Of a DNA stretch of 64,000 bases, positions 37,839 through 49,551 are shown one piece after another. The stretch spans positions 16,128,432 to 16,192,431 of the forward strand of contig OY987249.1 in the NCBI GenBank assembly GCA_963920765.1, in the 5' to 3' direction. Position 1 is the stretch's first letter. The number at the start of each line of letters is the position of its first letter. Both the position numbers and the translations under genes were made by a program. The DNA is from Ulota crispa. Taxonomy: Eukaryota > Streptophyta > Bryopsida > Orthotrichales > Orthotrichaceae. The notes beneath the pieces are model-generated. The model searched no databases, was not told the DNA's origin, and was given only the letters and a program-made list of their open reading frames with translations.

Positions 37839-40743
37839 CACATGATAGCTTCACTGTAAGCACTGGGTATGCTTCCTATTGTTTGACCAAAATTTTAATG
37901 ATTTTTGTTCGCAGTTGCAAGGGCAGGCTTACTGCAGCAAAATTGCCATATACTGTGAATTGGATAATTCTTGTGATCCAGAAACCCTAAAACTTGCGGT
38001 GCTAAGAAGCTTGAATGTGCTTTTGAACTACTAAAAAATTTATTTTACTTTGAAGAATATTGGTCCACAGTAAATTTGAAAAAGACGAAAACTAGAATCA
38101 ACACCAAACATGTTGTGGTTCACTTCATGAGGATTCTGATTTAGACCTCCAAAGTAAATTTATTTGGATATTTTATGCAAAGATTAAGGAACTTCAAAGT
38201 GTTCTTGAAAAATAACTTGAAACCAGCAAGTTCTGATGTTAAGAGAGTGTCTGTTCTCAATGTCAATATGTACTCCTGCAAGATTTTTGGGATGTCAAAA
38301 TCAGGTACATCTTGCAATCAGGTCCCCTCTACCTTGTATGAATAATTGGGCTATCTCTTCGCGTTTGGAGTTACTGGGATCCCATTGTTACCAATTTGTT
38401 CTCCGAGTGGCTAGTACTTCAGGGAACCCACACTAGCTGTCTCCACAATCAAGGCCAGAGCTGAATGGGGTCAAAACTTATGCACAAATCCATGGATTCC
38501 TCTTTGCTTAGCACCGAATGTAGGTTTTACGATTTCAGGTTTGGGACTGAGATAGTATTGGCAGCGATGGAGCTGATGCTAGGATGGAAACCAAGTCAAG
38601 TTCAGAAAATCTCGGCAGATGATGCCGTAACTTAGAGACCATTTCCAGTGATGTGAAGATGCACAGCAAGAATGTTGACGCAGTACAATCTCTGCAATAA
38701 TTTTGTCACAAGGTACTGGATTGGATATTTTTACAGCCTAGCAACTAGTTTTCAGAGTGCCATTCCTCCTTTGCCAGGACAAACATATCATATCAATCAT
38801 GAAACCTTTGAAACTATCTTGTTGTTATTTTGTACTTAGTTTGTGATTTCATGTCCTTATTTGTGCAGTACATACAAATTCTTCTGAAATAACAATAGAA
38901 TATTTACCAATTTTAGTCTGGTTTGGATCAAAAGTACATGCGATAAACATTTCACAGATTGGTATCAAAGTTTGATGTTTTGCAACTTTCACAGGATTCT
39001 TACGACCTGCCTAGTGTTGGTTTGTACTTCCTCAAGTTAATCCAGTTCGTTAGATTCTTACTGTTTTTTGTGTCGTCGTGTGAGAACTGAGAAGTTCTTT
39101 ATGGTGGACAAACCGTAGTGAGCGCTCTGAGAATCACTTTGGCTGTGGTGGATTAAGCTTTGTACCCAAATTGGTCGCCATTACTCGCCAATTCAAAGAA
39201 AAGAACTTGCGATATGACAAACGAACCTTTTGATAATTTTGTACAAAATTATCAAGATCGTGTATTGAATCTCAAGAGGGTCCCTATACTTACTTTCGTT
39301 TGGATGAAGTTCTAAAAGTAGCCCCAAGACTTCTATAGTAGGAGCAAAGGTCAATTTTTTTAACAATAAGTAAATGTTCAATTTATTTCAAGATTTGGTT
39401 TATTCCCAACTCCAAAAATTGGGTTATGGAAAGAAAAACCAATTTGTTGTTTAACCCTTAAAGGACCAAGCCCCCTTTTTTAGGCAACATAGCAATTTTG
39501 GGCAAGTACATGTGAATGTAAATATTCATATAGTAGGCTGAAATTTTAATAGTACGTGGGAACGAGGTTTGTCTTTCATATGCACTAAATTTCATGACAT
39601 TTGGAATTATGTGTAAAGCGTTATGGCCTAATATGTTGTTTTTCTCTAAAGGGCGGGCAATCTAGGCAGATTTTTAAAAATGGCTTTTTTCAAAAACGAA
39701 AATTTGAAATTGGTTAAGGAGATTTATGTGAACACTAAAGGCTTTGAATCATTTTGTTTTGATTAATGAGATGAAAGTTATTTGGAGTTTTTGTTTGCAG
39801 GCAGTTATGGATTCTCTATTCTATAATAAACTGTGAAGTCCTTTATTTTACTCAATTTCCATTATTTTGGAAAAAAAACAAAGCCAAAGGGTGCAAATTG
39901 TTTATCACAACACTACAACCATTGGGAATGGTATTTTTCATTTCCATTATTAAATTCTCAACAATTCAGTGTTTTGAATCATTCTCGACTTCTTTTTACT
40001 TACTATTTTTTTCTCATATATTGTATAAATCCAAACGATTTGTAACTTTTTTGACATGTACCCTAATTAGGTAGAATAAGGAACCTAGAGAAGCACTACC
40101 CACACAACCTTTTTTCCTAAGGATTTTCACCTTTTGAAGGGGAGTTGCCAGTTTTTGATAAGGCATTTTTGAATATTCAAACATTTGTATCTTCCAATCC
40201 ACAATATGAAAAATTCAGAATTTTTTTCCACATCTTCTCAAACTATCCTACTACAAGATCCTATAGTTACATATGCATAAAATTGTTTTTGTTTTCAAAT
40301 TTGGTTGATGCTCTAAAAATGACAATTTTGGAGAGTTTTTGCTGAAAACATTGCTCGGGGTTTAAGGCTTGTTGTTTCATATCATCAAGATGCAACCTTT
40401 TTGCTAAACAAGGTTACTTAAAAATAGGTTGAACTGAAATCTCAACAATTTTACCTGGTCTCCTCTATTCATTTCTTCTCATTTACAAACTCTCATGACT
40501 TATAGTTATGGTCTCAAATTTGGCTTTGTGGTTTTAAGACATCTGAAAAGAAGGTACTTGTTACATTATTCTCTTGATGAGTGCTTAAAGGTTGTTCTGG
40601 AGGCCATACTCTTTAAAAGATTGGGCCCCAAACCGAGCGTAGAAAGCGTAGTTGAAAATTAATGATGAAAACTATATAAATTTATGGATTTTATCTACTT
40701 GTGCAAAAACTCAAATCCAACACTGAAATATTCTCATTTCGTA
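37839..40743. other. Mostly AT-rich intergenic
   Basis: 38439-38640 shows further plus-strand coding-like text (SPQSRPELNGVKTYAQIHG; DSIGSDGADARMETKSSS) with stops between blocks, perhaps a decayed gene. A TTAA-CCC word lies at 39451. Nothing else was recognised. Confidence 0.35.
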
Positions 40744-40745
40744 TA

Positions 40746-41461
40746 AGGTAGGAGGCTCATAAACCGACCATCTAAGGGCTGAAACTGAATTTTGGGGAGG
40801 TTGAACTTCTTGAAAATTGTTTTCAATGAATTTTACTTGAAAGACAAGAGGAATTGGCATCTAATCCAAGTTTTTTCATATTTTTTGGAGCTTTATGGAA
40901 TTAGTTATGAAATTTTGAAGTGGAAAGGCCATAGGGCTTTAAAACCACCCACCTCCTCAAATGTACATCCATTGTACATTATTGAAAGATTATGAATAAG
41001 AATATGTACTGGCGGAGTCCATTTGGAGAGGTGAGTGGCTTGAATGCCCTAACAAAATTTGAGCCTCCTAAGGTATCCGCACCCAACAGCGTGACCGTCC
41101 CCATGGGCGTCACTGACATCATAATTAAAAAAGCAAATGCTTATGAGTGAACTAAGTGATGATTATGGGTGACAAAGTGAAGATTGTGGGTGACTGGTAT
41201 GACGGTTTTGAGTACCCATCTTACTATTTAAGAACCAACAAGCCTTGATTTTAGCATCTCTTACACATGATTCCTACAATTTTAGTGATTTAGCACTTTG
41301 AAAAATACCCACACACATGACTAAGTGGATAACTTCCCAAACTAAACTAATGTCTTTTGTTCTCTATTTCCAATCTTATGATATAATTTTTGTGCTTGTC
41401 CAACTACCCTAACCATGCTAAAGTGCTTAAGCTCACGCTTATGGGGGCGGCTACCTTACCT
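40746..41461 (+). mobile_element. AGGTARGAGGCT MITE, copy 2, interrupted by another element
   Basis: The left end AGGTAGGAGGCTC follows TA at 40744-40745. The body runs to GAGCCTCC at 41068, continues after the nested insert as CCT at 41459-41461, then TA. Its interior aligns with 16241-16550 along nearly its full length. Confidence 0.85.
41071..41456 (-). mobile_element. AGGTA-ended TIR MITE, copy B, nested
   Basis: 386 bp, from AGGTATCCGCACCC to GGGGGCGGCTACCT, flanked by TA at 41069-41070 and 41457-41458. It is the reverse-oriented relative of 3403-3797. It sits inside the right terminal repeat of the host MITE. Confidence 0.85.
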
Positions 41462-41718
41462 TAGTTATGAAGAAAACATATAAAACCACAAAAACCATAA
41501 AAAGCCATAAAAGGACCAATTTTTTTTTAAAGCCATAAAAGGACATGAAAAACCAAAAGTATGGAAGAAGAGTGTTGCAAAAGGTAGCCTACAATTAGAG
41601 AAGAGTGAAGACTGCTGCTGATCATTGTCAAGGAAGTGCAACATGATGGACGCAGCAGCACCACTGCAGCAGTGTCAGACATAAGCTTGCCTCAGTCAGC
41701 ACGGCGGCACCGCTGGCC

Positions 41719-41862
41719 GGGGCTGGGGCTGGGCCGCTGGGGTGGGGGCTTTGCTGTCTGCGATAGCACGTAAGCTTAACTTTTAACTGTCAGGGGGCCA
41801 CAGCCGCACAGAGCCAGTAATGACGTGGCAGGGCAGGGGGGGCGTGGCAGGGGGAGCGGGGG
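41719..41862 (+). other. Two G-rich clusters with G-quadruplex potential
   Basis: 41719-41748 has runs GGGG, GGGG, GGG, GGGG, GGGGG separated by 1-5 bases. 41830-41862 has GGG, GGGGGGG, GGGGG and GGGGG. Both stand out in an otherwise AT-rich spacer. The second also has a tandem GTGGCAGGG unit. Confidence 0.7.
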
Positions 41863-41899
41863 TCTGCGGCTAGCCATGTGCGGCAGCGGCTGCAGGTCC

Positions 41900-43112
41900 T
41901 CATGCCTTGAACGCGTCGTACGGTTTGCCGTTCGGTACGTCTGCACTTGCCCTTACGCGACCTAATTTCCTCTCGTACTCTCTCATTAACTTACTCGCTC
42001 TCCGGAGCCCCGCCAGTCCCTTTTTACACACTCTTCTCATATTTCTTAACTTACTCCTTGTTATTTTCACAACTGGGCAGTGACTACTTGTAGCCACAAC
42101 AAACGCTTGAAGCATGTTACTGATGAGAGATATTATCTCAGTAGATCTTCGGTATTCGTTTTGTATTTTGAGGACCATGGGTTCAAGTGGTATCACTTCA
42201 ATCACCCTGGTGCAAAGTTTTCTTTCTACTTTTCAGGATGACATGTGACACGCTTACCGAATCTTTCTAAATTCAAAGCTGTAATATAGAATCAATGCAT
42301 GTAAAAAACAAGTGCAAGTTCTTAATACATATGATTTTGGTCCCTACAAAAATAGTAATGAACAGGTACTTGCACTCGTACTGCAATGGTCAAGGGAATG
42401 ACATAGAATCTTTGTTTATTTTTTACAATCTTCTTACACTTGTCAAACTCCTAGATATTACTTTATCTCCCAATCCTGTGACAATGAGAGTGTGAAAGTG
42501 AGAATGCGTTTTGAACTGGGTACATGGGTTTGAAGTTCCCAAGGGCGCAATGAGAAGATATTGGATGTGATATTATAGAAGGTGATATTAAAGAGGGGAA
42601 GGAGTAATCACTGGAGGAGTGGTTGGTGGGTGTGAGAACCGGTCGCTTCATGAGTGCGGCAGCCCCCAGTCCCCCACGTAGATCGTGATCCGGACGGAAT
42701 TCAATTAGTATCCAAGGATCTTATTCTCCCCTTGACAACCAACTAACTCATCTACGCTTCGGCACTTGCAAAATCCTGCTGCAAGTGCAACTCGCTTGAG
42801 CTCCTTCAATTCCTCCCGTCGCTCAAAGCGCGGCGATCGGCGCACAACCGGAATTAAGGTTACGCCGTAGTCAGTCCCAGCCCACACGCTCTCAGCGCAA
42901 GTTCAGCGCAAGTTCAGCAGAATGAATTAGTCAAGTCACTCACTCATCAGCATCCACCGCCTCACCGCAACTGACTAAGAATTTCAAATAATTAATCTGA
43001 GATCTACAGTAGAATAACAGACGAAACTAACTTAACTTACTTGAAACTCAAGCTCACTGAAAGCCTGGAATTGTAAAGGACCTTGCATTGCAACACGCTT
43101 ATAACGATCCAT
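41900..43112 (-). CDS. Possible small spliced gene, unidentified
   Basis: Candidate only. An ATG at 43112 opens a 24-codon exon (MDRYKRVAMQGPLQFQAFSE) ending at a good donor, CAA|GTAAGT (43041). Downstream on the same strand are an open stretch at 42890-42705 (RRSPRFERREELKELKRVAL) ending in a stop and a 101-codon open stretch at 42205-41900 rich in Arg and Lys. I recognise no family. The acceptors between them are weak, and the pieces may be unrelated. It would be divergently arranged to the DUF688 gene, with which it would share a promoter region of about 315 bp. Confidence 0.25.
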
Positions 43113-43427
43113 CCACGGATGCTGCTGCGAGAGACTTGCCTGATTGAACTTGCACGAGATCGAAGATGGAAATGCCACTGTACAGATCGTTGCATGTGTG
43201 TCGGTAGCTTTTGGCAGTCACCGACTAAACAGTGCCTGGCTATCTTGTTACAGCGATCCAGGTGTGGATGGTAAACGTTTGGGTGACGCCATAGCCACTA
43301 GCAAGGGTGGCTTTTTTTGCCATGAGCTGGAGCGTCGTTCAGTCGGTCGGTGCCTGTTTGTAGTAAGCATGCAGCAGCGAGCGTTTTGGACATTGAATGA
43401 AAGGAAGCATAGGAATTTGTGGTAGCA

Positions 43428-46400
43428 ATGCAGGAGATGGGGTCGTCGAAAAGGAGAGCAGACGAGGTGGCGTTGCTGCTGCACCAGGTTTCGCTCCCGG
43501 CGGCGCGGCGGGACTACGAGCTCCGCAGTAGCAGCCCAGCGCCGAGAGCGGCGACGTCGTCGTCGCAGTTGGTCAGTCGCGCATTTCAAAACGCCAGAGC
43601 GACGAGCTTCAACGCGACCGCGCACTGCGAGGACGTTCCAGTTGTCTTCTATAATCAACGCGTCTTCTTCAGTGGTCCTCTGTCCAGCCATGGAGTGGCC
43701 CATCCCGTTGTTGTCCGTGCACCTGCAGCAGCAGCACCGACGCGTGAACCAAAGACCGTCGTCGACAGCGACAGGGCTGTCTTGTCTTCAGCTCACGCCC
43801 ATGATGTCCCCGGTGCTCGCGGTCGCGGTCGCATCGACCGTGCACTCAGTGCCGGCCCGGTTTTTGACGACGCGAACACCAGATCAACTCACACCGCGCA
43901 TCCACCTCGACGTGCATTTAGTGGGGATTTGAGAGCGCCGAAACCTTCCAGTCGCGTCAACACTAACCGACCCCGCAGCAGCGAACTCGCCCGTGAACTC
44001 ATGAGAGCATCGTCGTCGAGATGGAGCCGCGAGGATGCCCAAGCTCGCAGCTGCGACGTCGTCACGAGAGCTGGCGCCGCCACGGGAGCTTGCGACGCAA
44101 CGAGAGCATGCGAGGAGGAGCAAAAGGCGGTGGAGGAGAAGAAGCGAGGCGAGAGCAGGCGGCGACCGACAGCGTCCATAGCGTGGGACAGCTTGAACGA
44201 GTCACAACCCAACAGTCCACAGCACGAGCTCGCGGCCATTCCCTTCCAATGGGAAGAAGCGCCCGGAAAACCTCTCGCGATGCGAGTTCGGGAGAATTCG
44301 CAGCAACCGACGACGAGGCTCGCCACGCCAGTGTCACGAGCCGAGGCCCCATCGCCGCGAGCTGAGGTCGAGGTGGAAGTGCGAGCTCACAGCCACCGGT
44401 TTTACTCGACATCCGCACCGCAATGTGAGCAGCCCACTCGAAAGTCGAGCTTCGACGCTACTAGTGCGCATCTGTTTTCCGAAGTAGTGTCCTCCATTGA
44501 TCTGGTGGCGCCGGCGGCGGCTAAGTTTCTGGTGGAGAGCTGGGTCTCGCCAGCAGCGGCGCCGGAGGCGCACGTAGCTGTGCCTTTCCAGTGGGAAGAA
44601 GCGCCGGGCGTGCCATTGAAGCTCGACGCCGAGGAGGTTCGTCTTCTCTAGATTTAGATGCTTGCGTATTTTGGACAGTTGCTGTTGAACTTTATTACGT
44701 ATTCTGCTCCTATACCTACAGCATATGCTATATATGTCACCAAGCAAACGAGTTAGTGAAAACTTTGCTGAGTTCACCAGGATGATGGACGTCGATGTGG
44801 ATTCGTCGTAACGATGAATGCTTTGAGATCACTGAGAATGGGCCATTGTTCACAGGAGGGCGTGTGCACAGCTGTGAAGCCTGTTGTGGCGCTACAGTTA
44901 CCACCTCGCCTTGCGTCGCCGGCGCTTGCGCCACCGACAGCTCCGAAAGAAGAATCGCGAGGCAGGTTGCGGACGCGGTCCATGAGTGGGCCGCTCGCGG
45001 GCTACTACCCGCAGGCATCCCCCACGCAGCGACGACAGCTGCAGCAGTCGCCCGTCGCGCATCGCCGCTCCTGCTCGCCGTCCAAGCGGTCCATGTCGCC
45101 GTCGCGCATTCAAGCCATCGCTCAGCACTTCACATCATCCCAACGGAAAAGAGAGGGGCACGGCGCCCTCATGGCGTCACTCGAAGCTGAGCTGCGAGAC
45201 ACATCAGGATGCTATGGTGATGCCGGACTCGGTCGAAGCGCGTCGGGCGCGCTCTTGTCCGAGTTCCGGCGATCTCCCCGGTGGTGCAACTTGTCTCCTT
45301 CCCAGGGATCCGTCTCGCCGTCGCAACGCATCCACGCCCTCGCGAAACAACTCACCTGCAAGATCAGACTGACAAGTACAAAGACTCAAACCGCCGCGTT
45401 CATAAAAACTTCACAAACGGTATGAAAGTTGCACATTCTTCCAAAACCTCTGTTTGAGCTGTGAACTCCAAGGTACTGGCGAGCAAGCATCACCACAATA
45501 CCCTAATCACACAGCTCTTAAAACTGACACCACAATCGCCAGCCCTCTCACATGCCTCTTACCATCATGTCGATATTCAAATCTTTTCCTAAAGATGATT
45601 GAGTCCTTGTGCTGCAGTTTTGCAAGTTTTACTCAAATCTAGAGTGCAATTATGGCCTTGCAGGATCCGTGGTCATCAACGAGTAGTCCAGTGAATCTGC
45701 AAGACGAGCTCCACCTGTCGGGACCGTCATCCAGCAACTCCGACATGGACGCATCGTCCCAGACGCCCGTCTCTGAAGGCGCCTTCTCCAAATCCTTCTC
45801 CCGCGTCTCCTACGAATCCTTTGAGCATTCCTTCGCTCGCCGTGCTGCTGCAAGCAACTCTCCATCTCAGGATGACGGACTAGCAAGCCCGGTGGCAAGC
45901 TCCACCGACGATTTCAAGGAGAGGACCATCTCTTCTTCACCCGGTTCTCCATACCTCGGTCCCATTCACGGAGATTTTAAGGAATCCGGGGAAGGCTCGT
46001 CTTCTCCTGTCGGAGGAGCTGCCGAGGGTATAACGAAGGCCATGGTGAAGACGTGCCGCACCGGATCACCAGCGTTGCGCAAGAAATTGGCGCCACAGAC
46101 GAGCGCTCATGACATGTGGGCACCTACTCTCGCATCCTACTTCCGCTGCCTTGAAGCTGCCACCATGATCAGGTATGCCAATGTCATGAATCTCGCCAAT
46201 GTAATAAACCCTAAAAAAATTCTTCACAGATGCTATGGATCCAAGACTTGATAACTTACACAGGATCATTTTGAAAATCCTGAGAGGAAGAAAAAGCACA
46301 CAATACAGAACGATTTGTGCAAGGTAAAAAACTTCACAATAGCAATTACTCCCTCTGTCCCTCTTAAAAACGTCCAAAAAGCTTCCTTGCAAAGGATTAA

Positions 46401-49400
46401 CTGTGTTCTTAGTCTTTGTACTAACGACACATGCGTTCTAGAATCAATATGCCATCTACCAAATGTGTGCAAAATCTCTAGCTTTGGTGTTGCCGTTTGG
46501 GCACCCAAATTCCATGCAAAAAAGTACCATATTTGTGCATGCATGATGCGAGCTCCTAACGAGATTAGTAGCAACAATGGTACCTCATGTGGACAAGGCC
46601 AAGCTTGCTAGAAGAGGAATCCTCTCTAATTGCTTAACTTGCCCCCATGAGATCTTTGAACATGGCAAACACTTTCTCAACCGTTTGATATCAGCAAAAG
46701 GGAGCTGAGCTTTTTAGTGGTACAAAAAATGTGTTTGATTTGGAGCTTTTTAGAGGGACAGAGGGAGTATGCCATGTAACAAACCCCAACAGTTTTCTTC
46801 ACAAAAATGCCATGGATCCAATACTTGAGAACTTATACAGGATCATTTTGAAAATCCTGAGAGGAAGAAAATGCACACAATACAAAACAATTTGTGCAAG
46901 GTAAAAAAAACTTCAGCAATAGCAATTACATGGCTAGATTCAAATCAAACTCACCAAACCCTAAACCGGTGAAATTGCGATTCACAGTCTTTGCACGTAT
47001 TTTGAAATGCATTGCTGATACAAAGGATTTGTGACGTCTGGAAACCTTGATGAGCAGCAAGCCAGCAGCGCGGGCGCCTGTGGCGATCACCAGCAGCAGC
47101 AGCAACAGCGAACAAGAGAGATGCACGACGAGAGCGAGCGAGGCGACATTGCAGACACGCTTGCCTTACACCATGTCCAACTCGACATCTGTGGAGCAGA
47201 ACCTGCTGTGGAAGGAGTATTGTGAATCACCGCATGCGGCAGACCTGCAAACCAAGTGCTTGGGAGTGAGGTTCCCCGCTGCGAGTTTCTTCGCGTCCCG
47301 AGGGAAGAAGCTCGTGAGTTCGGAGTCGAGTTCCGCGGCGTGGAGCCCTCGTGCGGAGAATGCGAGTGGCGAGGACGGATTCCGGTCGCCTGCGTATGCT
47401 GCGACGTTGGAGCTGCTGTCGCCATCGGCGGAGCTGTTTCGGAAGAAGCGGAGGCTGGTGGTGGGGTTCACGTCGCGGGGCATCAAGCTCACCATGCCCA
47501 GCACGCGTCGTAGAGCGCAGATCATGGTCAGTGCCTTAGCCCTTCCTTGCCTCTCTCTCTCTCTCCCCCTTGCTCCCTCTACAAGGAAACAATGTCTATA
47601 TTGACACGGCCAAATTGACTAAATGTGTCTGAATTGACAGAAAAAATTGCCAAACAAAAAAAAAGTCCAAATCACCACGTCCAGATTGGCAAAAAAATTG
47701 TCCGTATCGACGTTGTTTCCTTGTAGGCCTCTCCCCTTGCCTCTCTGCTTGCCTTGCTTGCATGTCTAAGGTAGGAGGCTCATGAATGAATCATCTAAGG
47801 GCTGAAACTGAAGTTTGGGGAGGTGAAACTTCTTGAAATATTTTTCAGTAAATTTTCCTTCAAAGACAAAAGGAATTGGCATCTGACCCAAATTGTTTCA
47901 TGTTTTTTCAAGCTTTGTGGAATTAGTTATGAAATTTTGAAGTTGAAATGGGGTAGGGCTCTAAAATGTATCACGTCCTCAAATGCACATTGTCTGTACA
48001 TTGCTGAAGCCTATGAAAAACAACGTATACAACAATAGTACATTTGAAAAGGTGATCCATTTTAGAGCCTGAGCCAAATTAGAGCCTCTTACCTTAGAGC
48101 CTTGAGCCTCACAACATGCACAAAGCTTTAGAGCTTCAGCACTGAAGCATGGGTGTCTACATGAGCCCATGCAAACGAGGAAGTCCATTTATGGGTTAGC
48201 TCCTAATCTTGCTTGGGTGCATCACTTACTAATCTCCAACCTGTTGCCAATCTTCACTATAAGAGGTAGTCACACCTTCTTTGCCACCATTCTCAATCTT
48301 TAAACAATGGGGTTGTGGCAATAGGGGTAGTCACAGAACTTTCTTGGCTGCCTGTGGTGAATGAGAACGTGAACGTGTCGCTTTGCTATTGGCTATCAAA
48401 GCTTTCATTTTGGTTAGCATGCAAAACTTCTCATTGCCCCATTCTTCTCCTTTGGAGAAGAATGAGCTTTTTCACAGGAGAAGTTTCACCTCTTGCAACC
48501 CACGTTTCTCCTTGTTGTGCTTGTTTTTATAGTTGATTGTGTGACATCTATTCAAAATTACTGCATCTTCTAAAAAGCACATCCATCATTCCCCATTTTC
48601 ATTCTCCAAACAAACAAACAAAGTGGGTGTCACACCATCTTCACGAAGAATGAACTCCTAGTGGCTCCTCTTTTCTCTCCACAAGTTCTCAATCTCCATT
48701 CTCTTTTCATTCTCGGTTCTCCGAGAAGCCGTGACTTCCCCTAATCTTTCTCCAACCTTTTGCCAATCTTCTCTATGACTCATCCTCCTGGTAATAGTTT
48801 GTCAAATGCTGGTATTGTTTGATTCCTTGTAGCTGATTTGTTTCATGGATGTTGATTCCGTTCTGTTCTTTTGAATTGTATTTGTATTTGTGATGCCATT
48901 CCTTTCTCCCTCGTTGTTGAGTTTCCTAACATGTAGCAATAGTCACAGATTTAGCCCTTTTGGCATTTGTTATAAAACTTCTAGCCCAAGGTACATAATG
49001 TACTATAAGACTAGCTGAAGATAGAGTAGCTTTCAAAATTTTACTTGATGGCTTTTGAGGTGCTTTCTATCGGTTCTTTGCTTTATGATATAGCCTTTTG
49101 AGCAATTAAGTTAAAAGCTAACTCCCTCACACATCTGAACTTGTATAGGAGTGAAAAGCGGCCACTAATCACGTGGACACTAAGGAGTTAATGGCAAGGT
49201 AACAAACCAAAGTGCAAACCAACAAAATCACCAATTGTTTTAAAAACAAGTGCCTTGAAACATAAATCTAAAGCACCTAGTTTTTAGAGTTTTGTGCAGG
49301 CCAATGTCACGACGCTTTGAATTTGTACTTGGCGCTTTGAACATTTGGCAATAAATAAATAACTCAATTAGTGTAATTTCTATGAAAGATATTAAGAGAC

Positions 49401-49551
49401 TCCTTGAGGTCTGAGTTGCAAGATGTTGTTTTTGAACTGTTTGCAGGAGGCCATGTCTACGTCGTTGAAGCGGGCTATATACAAGTGCGCCAAGCGATGC
49501 TGCCGCAAAGCTTCTTCTCCCCCACCACTCAGTTCCACTCCTGCAAGGTAG
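43428..49551 (+). CDS. DUF688 family protein (PFQWEEAPG motif protein)
   Basis: Five exons join in phase to about 951 residues: 43428-44636, 44856-45419, 45664-46172, 47058-47526, 49447-49551. The diagnostic motif occurs twice, as IPFQWEEAPGKPL near residue 270 and VPFQWEEAPGVPLKLD near residue 384. This repeated motif characterises plant DUF688 proteins of unknown function. The rest is low-complexity and rich in Ser, Arg, Ala and Pro. Exon 2 has RSCSPSKRSMSPSRIQAIA and a second SPSQ-RIHALA block; exon 3 contains Ser-Pro-rich segments; the C-terminus is basic and Cys-rich (KRAIYKCAKRCCRKAS). No transmembrane segment or signal peptide is evident. Coding DNA is much richer in GC than its surroundings. 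The first donor (GAGGAG|GTTCGT) is weak. Exons 1, 2 and 3 each also end in a stop soon after the donor if unspliced, so separate short genes are an alternative, but phase agreement favours one gene. Introns 3 and 4 contain MITEs. Confidence 0.7.
46174..46928 (+). repeat. Direct duplication flanking the DUF688 intron MITE
   Basis: 46174-46348 and 46768-46928 are two copies of the same intron segment. They share ACAGGATCATTTTGAAAATC, CTGAGAGGAAGAAAA, CACACAATACA and TTTGTGCAAGGTAAAAAA. The second copy lacks about 18 bp near its start. The MITE lies exactly between them. Confidence 0.88.
46349..46767 (+). mobile_element. Stowaway-like MITE in DUF688 intron 3
   Basis: 419 bp, CTCCCTCTGTCCCTCTTAAA to the inverse at the right end, with TA at 46347-46348 and 46768-46769. 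It is homologous in reverse orientation to 20466-20896. Confidence 0.88.
47769..48094 (+). mobile_element. AGGTARGAGGCT MITE, copy 3, in DUF688 intron 4
   Basis: 326 bp, AGGTAGGAGGCTC to AGAGCCTCTTACCT, with TA at 47767-47768 and 48095-48096. The interior is shared with copies 1 and 2. Confidence 0.85.
48424..48487 (+). repeat. Two-tier hairpin in DUF688 intron 4
   Basis: An inner perfect 11-bp stem, CATTCTTCTCC/GGAGAAGAATG, with a TTT loop is enclosed by an outer AAACTTCTC/GAGAAGTTT stem. Confidence 0.7.

Noticed and set aside
42170..42215. tRNA-like GGTTCAAGT word
   Set aside because: No matching A box or cloverleaf arms around it.
43248..43703. 151-codon minus-strand frame
   Set aside because: Antisense to the GC-rich DUF688 exon 1, rich in Arg as expected of a shadow.
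44814..46251. Two or three separate small genes inside the DUF688 locus
   Set aside because: The open stretches join in phase at GT-AG sites and share the Ser/Arg-rich character; one gene is simpler.
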